In this document: positions 1 through 4,824 of the stretch, piece after piece
Layout: every line of letters starts with the position of its first letter
How positions within the stretch are numbered: position 1 is the first letter of the stretch
Assembly (NCBI GenBank): GCA_003662645.1
Contig: QMYL01000085.1
Coordinates: forward strand, 1 to 5,411
Origin: Candidatus Bathyarchaeota archaeon
GTDB lineage: Archaea; Thermoproteota; Bathyarchaeia; Bathyarchaeales; B26-1
Direction: 5' to 3'
DNA: 5,411 nucleotides
Position numbers and translations under genes: made by a program
The notes under the pieces: generated by a model
Told to the model about the DNA's origin: nothing
The model's input: the letters and a program-made list of their open reading frames with translations, nothing else
Databases searched by the model: none

Positions 1-1
1 T

Positions 2-502
2 TACGTATCGGACCTATGCGGGGTTAAGCCCAGTAACCTCTACCTCATAATGGTTCCAACATCGAGTGCGGCCGGTTTCATACAGGTCTCCGGCAGGATA
101 GTCGAGGTTGGGATGCATAAGCTGGCTAGGTTGGGTCTGAACCCCCTATCGGTTACCTACGCCCACGGCTACGCCCCAGTCATGCCCCCACACCCAGACT
201 ACGTTGAGGCTATGGGCAGGGTTAACGACGCTATCCTGTATGGAGGGGTCACATACTATGCTGTGACAGGCTACAAAGATGAGACCTTGGGCGATATCGC
301 CAACCGCTCAGTCTCCTCGGTCTCCAGACAGTATGGGAGACCCTTCAAGGAGATATTCAGGGACGCCGGGTTGGACTTCTACAAGGTAGACCCAGAACTC
401 TTCGCACCGGCGGAGATCACGATTTATAACGTGGATACGGGCAGGGTCTTTAGGGCTGGAGGGGTTAACCCGAAACTTCTGGAGAGAAGCCTGGGGCTTT
501 AA
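2..502 (+). CDS. mch: Methenyltetrahydromethanopterin cyclohydrolase, C-terminal part (5' truncated)
   Basis: This cytoplasmic enzyme interconverts 5,10-methenyl-H4MPT and 5-formyl-H4MPT, a step of the archaeal methyl branch (CO2 reduction or formyl/methyl oxidation). The frame is open from base 2, so about 166 C-terminal residues are present. The family is usually about 315-320 residues, so roughly the N-terminal half lies outside the window. Family signatures visible are PTSSAAGFIQVSGRIVE, followed by a proline/histidine-rich turn (APVMPPHPDY) and AMGRVNDAILYGG. The GRIVE segment (Arg at 95-97, Glu at 104-106) falls where the catalytic Arg/Glu pair of characterised Mch enzymes (about residues 183/186) is expected if the full protein has normal length. 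The internal ATG at 50 is not the start, because homology continues upstream of it (SDLCGVKPSNLYLI). The TAA stop at 500-502 overlaps the stop of the convergent ECF gene. Identification is strong. Confidence 0.93.
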   Translation, partial: YVSDLCGVKPSNLYLIMVPTSSAAGFIQVSGRIVEVGMHKLARLGLNPLSVTYAHGYAPVMPPHPDYVEAMGRVNDAILYGGVTYYAVTGYKDETLGDIANRSVSSVSRQYGRPFKEIFRDAGLDFYKVDPELFAPAEITIYNVDTGRVFRAGGVNPKLLERSLGL

Positions 503-1086
503 CGTGGAGCCCCACTCCTCCTATCCCCATAACCCTTGAGGAAACTGGATATGAACATGTTAAAGCCCTGATTCCCAACAAGGGCTCCCATGAAGACGCC
601 CATAAACACAATTTCAGCCCAGGCTTTCGGAAGTATGACGACGAGGAGGCCGAGGCCTCCACCACCTATGAAGACTGGTAATAAGACGGTGAAGTAGAAG
701 ATTGTGAAGAGGCACTCCGGGATGTAGGAGGCCAGGACTAGGGGTATCGTTATGAGCGACCTAGAGCTCCTACCCCCAACGTTTAGGTGCTTGTAGAGGA
801 GACCGGCTGTGAGGCCTGTGAGGGCCTTACCGATTGGGAGGCCGATGAGGCCGAGCCATGAGCCACTGCCTAGGGGTCCGAAGTATATTCCGGGTAGAAC
901 CCCGACGAGGAGGCCTGTGATGAGGCCGACCGTTGGGCCTCCGTAGATTGCTGCTATGAAGGTTGGTATGTGGGATAGGTCTACGGCTACTCCCTGAACT
1001 ATATTTGCGGCATGGTATGAGAATAGGAAGAGTATGTTTCCAAGAGCTCCCATCAACGCTATGAACGCTATGTTCTTGGCTTCCAT
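499..1086 (-). CDS. ECF-type vitamin/cofactor transporter, substrate-binding S component
   Basis: This is a 195-residue, very hydrophobic integral membrane protein of the size of ECF S components (about 180-210 residues, usually six helices). The first helix carries an AxxxA motif (A10-LMG-A14), which in this family packs against the EcfT coupling subunit. It is followed by a VDLSHIPTFIAAIYGGPTVG segment like the D/H-S-IP loop of the RibU/FolT-like class, a GIYFGPLGSGSWLGL loop, GKALTGLTAG, and a late helix with PKAWAEI. The tail is basic (KGYGDRR), as expected for a cytosolic C-terminus. The substrate cannot be read from sequence; riboflavin, folate/pterin or thiamin-type compounds are all possible. 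No EcfA or EcfT gene is adjacent, so it probably shares an energising module encoded elsewhere (group II arrangement). The ATG start is supported by AGGAG (1095-1099, minus strand) 8 nt upstream. It lies downstream of the F420-linked oxidoreductase on the same strand, with its own promoter-like region, and its TAA interlocks with the mch stop. Confidence 0.8.
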   Translation of the reverse strand: MEAKNIAFIALMGALGNILFLFSYHAANIVQGVAVDLSHIPTFIAAIYGGPTVGLITGLLVGVLPGIYFGPLGSGSWLGLIGLPIGKALTGLTAGLLYKHLNVGGRSSRSLITIPLVLASYIPECLFTIFYFTVLLPVFIGGGGLGLLVVILPKAWAEIVFMGVFMGALVGNQGFNMFISSFLKGYGDRRSGAPR

Positions 1087-1130
1087 CGATGCTTCTCCTG
1101 TGTGGTTTGGGTTTCTTAAACGGTTATCAT

Positions 1131-1140
1131 CTTATTTAAG
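1131..1140 (-). promoter_or_regulatory. Putative TATA box for the ECF S-component gene
   Basis: On the minus strand this reads CTTAAATAAG, an AT-rich box-A-like element. A transcript starting about 25 nt downstream (near 1108-1112) would have a leader of roughly 25 nt containing the AGGAG ribosome site, which suits an archaeal promoter. It implies that the transporter can be transcribed independently of the upstream oxidoreductase gene. Called by eye; the sequence is nearly symmetric, so direction is inferred from gene position. Confidence 0.45.
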
Positions 1141-1146
1141 AGTTGC

Positions 1147-1162
1147 TACTCAGAAATGAGTA
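1147..1162. promoter_or_regulatory. Perfect inverted repeat, candidate operator or weak hairpin
   Basis: TACTCA-GAAA-TGAGTA is a perfect 6-bp inverted repeat with a 4-base spacer. It lies 6 bp beyond the TATA-like box of the ECF gene on its upstream side, and 17 bp past the stop codon of the oxidoreductase gene. That position suits a dimeric transcription factor contacting the BRE/TATA region of a vitamin transporter gene. It could instead form a short hairpin at the 3' end of the oxidoreductase transcript, but there is no T-run next to it on the minus strand, so an intrinsic terminator is less likely. Confidence 0.4.
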
Positions 1163-1179
1163 TTACTAGAGCCGCCGGT

Positions 1180-2223
1180 TTATTCAGGGTTAGCCAGCCT
1201 ACGCCTCTTCAACCTGGAAAGCCTGATGAGAAGTTTGTATGGTAGCTCATCCTCGTTTATGGCTCTCACCCTTAGCAGCCCCTCGGCCACCGCTCCGTCG
1301 AAGAGCTCCTCACCCTTCTCCGTCCTTACCACCGTTAGCGACCACCCGTTCAGCCCTAGGCCTCCAACCGAGATATCTGCGAGTTCGGCTGAGAAGTCTC
1401 CGCAGAGTGAGCAGTTCCACGCGTACTTCTTGGCCTTCTCTAGCGGTATCCTCCTAACCCCTCCATCCTTCAGTCTAACCATCAAGTCTCCCTTTATGTT
1501 CATCCCCTCAACATCCTCGGGGTTTATGCCCATCTCCCCCCTAAGGAGACCGTTGACGAGGCCTTTATAGTCGAAGCTCTCTGTGCAGAAGAGTCCGATG
1601 GTTAGCTTTAGGGCGTTTGCATACCTCTTTAGGGGTGAGTGTTGTATCATCCTCGCCGCGTGTATCTGGCATGGCGTGCCTACGAGGGCTAGGTGTTTCT
1701 TCCCCATCTTTACCCCTTCCTTGAAGGCCAGCATGTTCGGTGAGTATGAGTATCTGGTCCCGGCGCAGCTTATGATATCGCCTACCGTTAGGGCTAGTTT
1801 GGGTTTGGGCTTTAGGGGTTCATCCTCTGAGATCCCGGATAGGGCTGCGCCGTCTATGAGTCCGCTCTCGAGCGCATACTTCAGTAGGGTTGTTACGACC
1901 CCTCCATCCTGGCAGACCCTACCTATCTCTACATCGGTGGTCTGAGCTGCGATTAAGCGTCTGTATATCCCGAACTCCTCATCTGGGTTCCTCTCCCTCC
2001 CGAAGGTAAGCTTCTCCAAGGCCTCCATTGAGAAGCTGTATCTAGGGCAGACTTGGGCGCATACCCCGCAGGCCTTGCACTCCCCTACAAGCCTGGGTCT
2101 TCCATCGGCGTATTCTAGGCATCCGAAGGGGCATACTATTACGCATGTGGCGCAGCCTACACATTTGGATGGTAGGATATGCCTACCCAAAGTCTCCTCG
2201 AAGCTCACCTTCTTGATCGGCAT
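1180..2223 (-). CDS. F420-linked oxidoreductase, FrhB/FpoF-like beta subunit with two N-terminal [4Fe-4S] clusters
   Basis: A 347-residue iron-sulfur flavoprotein. Residues 20-60 form a two-cluster ferredoxin module: C21-x2-C24-x2-C27-x3-C31-P and C49-x2-C52-x2-C55-x3-C59-P. The FrhB/FdhB N- and C-terminal domains follow, with C104-QDGGVVTTLL, C153-AGTRYSYSP, the GTPCQIHAAR motif (C185), GLFC (C213), and WNC271SLC274GDFSAELADISVGG. The cysteines 185, 213, 271 and 274 are candidate ligands for the FrhB-type third cluster beside the FAD. The family moves electrons between coenzyme F420 and iron-sulfur partners. The length and ferredoxin-FrhB order resemble FpoF/FqoF, which can also work alone as a ferredoxin:F420 oxidoreductase. 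No hydrogenase, formate dehydrogenase or Fpo membrane subunit is next to it, so a free-standing role is an inference. The ATG start is supported by GGAGGAG (minus strand, 2233-2239) 9 nt upstream and a good TATA box further up. The basic C-terminus (RLSRLKRRR) is normal for a soluble protein. Confidence 0.85.
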   Translation of the reverse strand: MPIKKVSFEETLGRHILPSKCVGCATCVIVCPFGCLEYADGRPRLVGECKACGVCAQVCPRYSFSMEALEKLTFGRERNPDEEFGIYRRLIAAQTTDVEIGRVCQDGGVVTTLLKYALESGLIDGAALSGISEDEPLKPKPKLALTVGDIISCAGTRYSYSPNMLAFKEGVKMGKKHLALVGTPCQIHAARMIQHSPLKRYANALKLTIGLFCTESFDYKGLVNGLLRGEMGINPEDVEGMNIKGDLMVRLKDGGVRRIPLEKAKKYAWNCSLCGDFSAELADISVGGLGLNGWSLTVVRTEKGEELFDGAVAEGLLRVRAINEDELPYKLLIRLSRLKRRRLANPE

Positions 2224-2272
2224 TCCAAACTGCTCCTCCGAGTTTTAACAACCAGCCGAAGCTTCACCATCT

Positions 2273-2280
2273 CTTTTATA
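2273..2280 (-). promoter_or_regulatory. TATA box of the F420-linked oxidoreductase gene
   Basis: The minus strand reads TATAAAAG. Initiation about 25 nt downstream (near 2250) would give a leader of roughly 27 nt that includes the GGAGGAG ribosome site. This is the clearest TATA element in the window. Read on the plus strand it is CTTTTATA, also box-A-like, so it might serve the divergent phosphatase gene as well. Confidence 0.55.
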
Positions 2281-2300
2281 CCCTTAAGTGTTATTCTTCT

Positions 2301-2310
2301 CTAAAATAAG
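2301..2310 (+). promoter_or_regulatory. Putative TATA box of the PPP phosphatase gene
   Basis: CTAAAATAAG lies about 28 bp (centre to start codon) before the TTG start at 2334. Initiation about 25-26 nt downstream would fall at about 2331, giving an almost leaderless mRNA. If transcription instead starts from the CTTTTATA at 2273-2280, the leader would be about 30 nt and would contain the GGGGGTTA sequence at 2322-2329. The two cases cannot be separated by sequence alone. Confidence 0.35.
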
Positions 2311-2333
2311 GTTGTGGAATTGGGGGTTACTGG

Positions 2334-3266
2334 TTGCTGGATATAGAAGGCATAGTTGAGGAGGCTGGGAGGGTTAACGCCTCCTCCTTCCTCCAACTCA
2401 TAGGTGAGGTTAGGGACTTGATGGCTGAGGAGGTTTCCGGCGGGGTCGGTCCAGGCGTGGATGTTGTCGGTAGGCTTGTTAAGTTGAGGCCTGAGGGTGA
2501 CGCCTTCGTTGTTGGGGATATCCACGGTGACCTTGGGAGTCTGGTTCACATACTGGCTGACAGCGGCTTCATGGGGAGGGCCTCTAAGGATGGAGGACCC
2601 TACCTCATATTCCTCGGGGATTACGGGGATAGAGGCGTCAACTCCCCAGAGGTTTACTATGTGATTCTAACCCTGAAGTTGAATTTTCCAAGCCGTGTCA
2701 TCCTGTTGCGTGGGAACCATGAGGGGCCTAAAGACCTCCTAGCGTACCCCCACGACCTCCCATACCAGCTGAGGAGGAGGTTCGGCGGGGATGGCGACGC
2801 CGTCTATGATGGGCTGAACGGGCTCTTCGATTACCTATATACAGCCCTTATAGTTGAGGGTAGGTTCGTTATGCTTCACGGGGGCGTCCCGAGCAGGGCT
2901 GTAAGCGTTGAGGATCTTGCTTACGCCCATGAGAGACATCCGGCCCAGAGCCACCTCGAGGAGGTATTGTGGAGCGACCCCGTTGAGGGCTTGAGGGGTA
3001 CATACTTCTCACCTAGGGGTGCTGGTATGCTCTTCGGTGAGGACGTAACTGTGAGGTTCCTGAGGATGCTTGGTGTGAATGTTCTCTTCAGGGGGCATGA
3101 ACCATGCGATCTCGGGTACAAGTTCAACCATCACGGTAGGGTTCTAACCCTATTCTCAAGGAAGGGGGCACCCTACTATAATGAGAGGGGTGCCTACCTA
3201 GCTGTAGACCTATCCAGGCCCGTGGATAACGTAAGAGAGCTTGAGCCGAACATCCATACATTCTAG
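2334..3266 (+). CDS. PPP-family metallo serine/threonine protein phosphatase
   Basis: A 310-residue protein of the PP1/PP2A/calcineurin-like PPP superfamily, which dephosphorylates Ser/Thr (sometimes Tyr) in proteins through a two-metal centre. All signature motifs are present in order: GDIHG (61-65), GDYGDRG (95-101), RGNHE (126-130), HGG (182-184), LWSDP (212-216), the SPRGAG stretch (226-231) and FRGHEP (252-257). The predicted metal and phosphate ligands are D62, H64, D96, R100, N128, H129, H182, R228 and H255. GDYGDRG has Gly where eukaryotic PP1 has Val. About 55 residues precede the catalytic core, somewhat more than in minimal archaeal PP1 enzymes, and they show no recognised domain. 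There is no signal peptide, so it is cytosolic. The TTG start is forced: an in-frame TAA lies at 2307-2309, with no ATG, GTG or other TTG between. It is divergent from the F420 oxidoreductase gene; its substrate is unknown. Confidence 0.9.
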   Translation: MLDIEGIVEEAGRVNASSFLQLIGEVRDLMAEEVSGGVGPGVDVVGRLVKLRPEGDAFVVGDIHGDLGSLVHILADSGFMGRASKDGGPYLIFLGDYGDRGVNSPEVYYVILTLKLNFPSRVILLRGNHEGPKDLLAYPHDLPYQLRRRFGGDGDAVYDGLNGLFDYLYTALIVEGRFVMLHGGVPSRAVSVEDLAYAHERHPAQSHLEEVLWSDPVEGLRGTYFSPRGAGMLFGEDVTVRFLRMLGVNVLFRGHEPCDLGYKFNHHGRVLTLFSRKGAPYYNERGAYLAVDLSRPVDNVRELEPNIHTF

Positions 3267-3295
3267 GGTTTAACCGCAATCCTCCGGCTTCAAAA

Positions 3296-3303
3296 CTTTT
3301 AAG
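3296..3303 (+). promoter_or_regulatory. Putative TATA box of the RimK/MptN-like ligase gene
   Basis: CTTTTAAG lies in the 97-bp gap after the phosphatase gene. Initiation about 25 nt downstream falls near 3324, giving a leader of about 40 nt before the TTG start at 3364. The T4 run within it could alternatively help end the phosphatase transcript. The assignment is weak and made by eye. Confidence 0.35.
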
Positions 3304-3363
3304 GTTCAGCCGCCCATCTATTCATGCTCTCAACCTTCGGTGTTGTAGAGAGAGGGCTAAAAC

Positions 3364-4242
3364 TTGAGGTTCGGCATAATAACTCGTGATAGGGACTCCT
3401 GGTGCTCGGCCAGGTTGAGGGAGGCCATGGAGCGGCGTGGCATAGACCCCCTATGCTTCCGTTTCCAGGAGTTGACTGCGAGGGTCTGTTTGAAGCCTGA
3501 GGTCTCGGTTGGGAGTGTGGATATCCTAAGGGATCTGGATGCCATAATAGTCCGCCCAATCGGGAGGGGCTCCCTCCAAGAGATAATATTCCGCATGGAC
3601 CTACTCCACAGGCTGGAACGGCTAGGCATGTTCATACTGAACCCCCCATCAGCGATAGAAAGGTCTGTTGACAAGTATTACACACTAACCCTCCTGGAGG
3701 AGGCTGGTCTACCGGTCCCAAGGACCATCGTTACGGAGAGAGCGGATGAAGCCCTCAAGGCCTTCAGTGAACTCGGCGGGGACGTAGTATTGAAGCCTAT
3801 ATTCGGCTCTAGGGGTAGGGGGTCAACGAGGATATCAGACCCAGACGTAGCCGAGAGGGTGTTCAGGGCCCTAGACTTCAACCATGAGGTCCTATACCTG
3901 CAGGAGTTCATACCGCACGGGACATCCGATATAAGGGCCTTCGTCCTTGGCGGTAGGGTCCTAGCATCCATGAGGAGGGTTGCAGACTCATGGAAGACCA
4001 ACGTGAGCCTCGGCGCCAAACCTGAACCGGTAAAGCTGGATGGTGAACTCGAGGAGATAGCCGTGAGGGCGTCGGAGGTTGTGGGCTGCGAGGTGGCGGG
4101 TGTAGATATAGTTGAGGGGCCAGATGGGCCTCTAATAGTCGAGCTGAACAGCCAACCGGGCTGGAGGGGGCTACAATCAACAACAAAGGTAGACATAGCC
4201 GACGAGATAGTCAAATACATAACTGAGAGGATTAAGGGATGA
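3364..4242 (+). CDS. mptN: RimK-family ATP-grasp ligase, probably tetrahydromethanopterin:L-glutamate ligase (MptN-like)
   Basis: A 292-residue ATP-grasp enzyme that activates a carboxylate as acyl-phosphate and joins it to an amino group. Residues 1-90 form the N-terminal fold (RFGIITRDRDSWCSARL; IIVRPIGRGSLQEIIFRMDLLHRLE). Then come the linker NPPSAIERSVDKYYTLTLLE, with K104 an ATP contact, and the ATP-grasp lobes. These contain VVLKP (K144), the glycine-rich loop GSRGRGS (148-154), LQEFIP (hinge, 179-184), D189-IRAF, W210-KTN and the metal ligands D248, E260 and N262 in VDIVEG...VELN. The RPIGRGSLQEIIFR and DKYYT segments resemble MptN, which adds glutamate to H4MPT to make tetrahydrosarcinapterin. 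CofF (F420 tail), LysX and RimK are close relatives and remain possible. The H4MPT enzyme Mch in this window supports MptN by context. The TTG start is bounded by an in-frame TAA at 3358-3360, with a purine-rich GAGGG 7 nt upstream. The symbol is tentative. Confidence 0.8.
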   Translation: MRFGIITRDRDSWCSARLREAMERRGIDPLCFRFQELTARVCLKPEVSVGSVDILRDLDAIIVRPIGRGSLQEIIFRMDLLHRLERLGMFILNPPSAIERSVDKYYTLTLLEEAGLPVPRTIVTERADEALKAFSELGGDVVLKPIFGSRGRGSTRISDPDVAERVFRALDFNHEVLYLQEFIPHGTSDIRAFVLGGRVLASMRRVADSWKTNVSLGAKPEPVKLDGELEEIAVRASEVVGCEVAGVDIVEGPDGPLIVELNSQPGWRGLQSTTKVDIADEIVKYITERIKG

Positions 4243-4277
4243 GGAGAATAAATAAGCCAAAACCTCTCAGAGAAAAT

Positions 4278-4286
4278 GCTTAATAG
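4278..4286 (+). promoter_or_regulatory. Putative tRNA promoter (TATA-like)
   Basis: GCTTAATAG is centred 30 bp before the first base of the tRNA. Initiation 25-27 nt downstream would fall just before 4312, leaving a very short 5' leader for RNase P to remove, which is a common archaeal tRNA arrangement. The rest of the 69-bp gap after the ligase gene shows nothing else. Confidence 0.4.
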
Positions 4287-4311
4287 TAGAAATCGGCAAA
4301 GTTGATTATTG

Positions 4312-4389
4312 GGGCCGGTAGCTCAGCTTGGTTAGAGCGTTCGGCTGATAACCGAAAGGTCGAGAGTTCAAATCTCTCCCGGCCCACCA
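4312..4389 (+). tRNA. tRNA-Ile (anticodon GAU), CCA encoded
   Basis: The full cloverleaf can be drawn. The 7-bp acceptor stem is GGGCCGG (4312-4318) with CCGGCCC (4379-4385). The D-stem is GCTC/GAGC (4321-4324 with 4335-4338). The anticodon stem is TTCGG/CCGAA (4340-4344 with 4352-4356), with loop CTGATAA and anticodon GAT at 4347-4349. The variable loop is AGGTC, and the T-stem is GAGAG/CTCTC (4362-4366 with 4374-4378) with loop TTCAAAT. A is the discriminator at 4386 and CCA is templated at 4387-4389. There is no intron. It decodes AUC and AUU. Its 3' end appears to have been used as an integration site: a decayed integrase reading frame on the opposite strand ends inside the T-loop, and part of the 3' end is repeated just downstream. 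Confidence 0.97.
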
Positions 4390-4404
4390 CGGATTCTCCC
4401 GGCC
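4375..4404. repeat. Direct repeat of the tRNA-Ile 3' end (att-like)
   Basis: TCTCCCGGCC occurs at 4375-4384, in the T-stem/acceptor 3' strand of the tRNA, and again exactly at 4395-4404, 20 bp later. The second copy lies in the C-terminal coding region of the integrase relic. Duplication of a tRNA 3' end is the usual footprint of integrase-mediated insertion. The short length (10 bp) and close spacing mean it could be the remains of an attachment site or a coincidence in GC-rich sequence. Confidence 0.4.
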
Positions 4405-4458
4405 ATCTCTGTCACGTATTCGAATCCCAGTTCTATAAGTTCCTTTGCCTCATCCAGA

Positions 4459-4464
4459 TTTTTT
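4459..4464 (+). terminator. Possible poly-T terminator downstream of tRNA-Ile
   Basis: The first T6 run on the plus strand after the tRNA lies 70 bp past the CCA. Archaeal RNA polymerase can terminate at T-runs without a hairpin. The same run is the A6 homopolymer where the integrase relic changes frame on the minus strand, so its presence may be incidental. Confidence 0.25.
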
Positions 4465-4790
4465 GGCAACCTTGCAGATGTAGATCAAGGTGTTCTTTAT
4501 ACTCTTATGTCCGAGGAAGTTTATGACATAAAGTATATTTTTGGTCTGATGGTAGAGCATGGTCGCCTTTTAATGCCTGAACGTATGGAGATGGATTAAC
4601 CGCAACCTGGGATTCTGTAACTTCCCTGCAGGTCTTTCTCTCCGCCTTTGGAATGCGCGTCCTAATGCTCTGATGTTTGGAGTGAACGTTCGTTGGGGAC
4701 CATGAGATCCAACAACTCTTAGGCTTGATGTGGACTTACAGAGCGGTGTGCGGGATTTTAACGTCACGTATGGAGCCTTTCGTGGTAACG

Positions 4791-4800
4791 CTCATATAGT
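4791..4800 (+). promoter_or_regulatory. Putative TATA box of the vapBC operon
   Basis: CTCATATAGT lies about 30 bp (centre) before the GTG at 4825. Initiation 25-27 nt downstream would fall at about 4821-4823, so the antitoxin mRNA would be nearly leaderless from the GTG, or carry a very short leader with GGTGA in front of the TTG at 4834. The promoter lies within the outer edge of the integrase relic. Confidence 0.35.
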
Positions 4801-4824
4801 AGTCTTTGATTAGATTACAGTAGG

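Larger units (their letters stand above)
4368..4800 (-). pseudogene. Decayed archaeal tyrosine integrase (catalytic domain remnants in three frames)
   Basis: No intact gene fills this stretch, but the minus strand carries successive pieces of an archaeal phage-type integrase. At 4736-4789, SVTTKGSIRDVKIP-like residues resemble the beta-hairpin with the catalytic lysine; this frame ends in a stop. Around 4573-4670 a second frame reads RAFQRRRERPAGK, LQNPRLRLIHLHTFRH, containing the HxxR catalytic box. A TAA at 4570-4572 replaces the Trp usual in RHWKATM. The same frame then resumes as KATMLYHQTKNILYV and INFLGHKSIKNTLIYI, with the LGH motif and the nucleophilic tyrosine codon at 4480-4482. The 12-15 residues normally after this tyrosine seem deleted. 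A run of six A (4459-4464) shifts the frame, after which LDEAKELIELGFEYVTEM (family C-terminus) continues to a TGA at 4368-4370 inside the tRNA. It cannot encode a working enzyme. The family resemblance is recalled, not searched; the 5' boundary is approximate. Confidence 0.82.

Noticed and set aside
1087..1179. Riboswitch upstream of the ECF transporter gene
   Set aside because: The predicted leader is only about 25 nt, too short for a vitamin riboswitch, and no THI-, FMN- or other box sequence was seen.
1226..1945. Three plus-strand ORFs opposite the F420-linked oxidoreductase
   Set aside because: They are shadow frames rich in Ser/Pro/Arg with no family signal. The minus strand has intact iron-sulfur and FrhB motifs.
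2301..2549. An 82-codon minus-strand ORF overlapping the divergent promoter and phosphatase N-terminus
   Set aside because: It lies antisense to the phosphatase coding region and covers its promoter, and no domain is visible.
3678..4220. A 180-codon ORF antisense to the ATP-grasp ligase
   Set aside because: A low-complexity Ser/Thr/Pro shadow frame with no recognisable motif. The sense strand carries all ATP-grasp motifs.
4302..4526. A 74-codon plus-strand ORF running through the tRNA gene
   Set aside because: Its first half is a translation of the tRNA itself (the familiar spurious GAGSSAWLERSADNRKVESSNLSRP-type peptide), and the rest is antisense to the integrase relic.
4570..4767. A 65-codon minus-strand ORF as an independent small gene
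   Set aside because: Its C-terminal half is the NPRL...HTFRH portion of the integrase relic, and its stop is the nonsense mutation at the expected Trp. It has no plausible start signal of its own.
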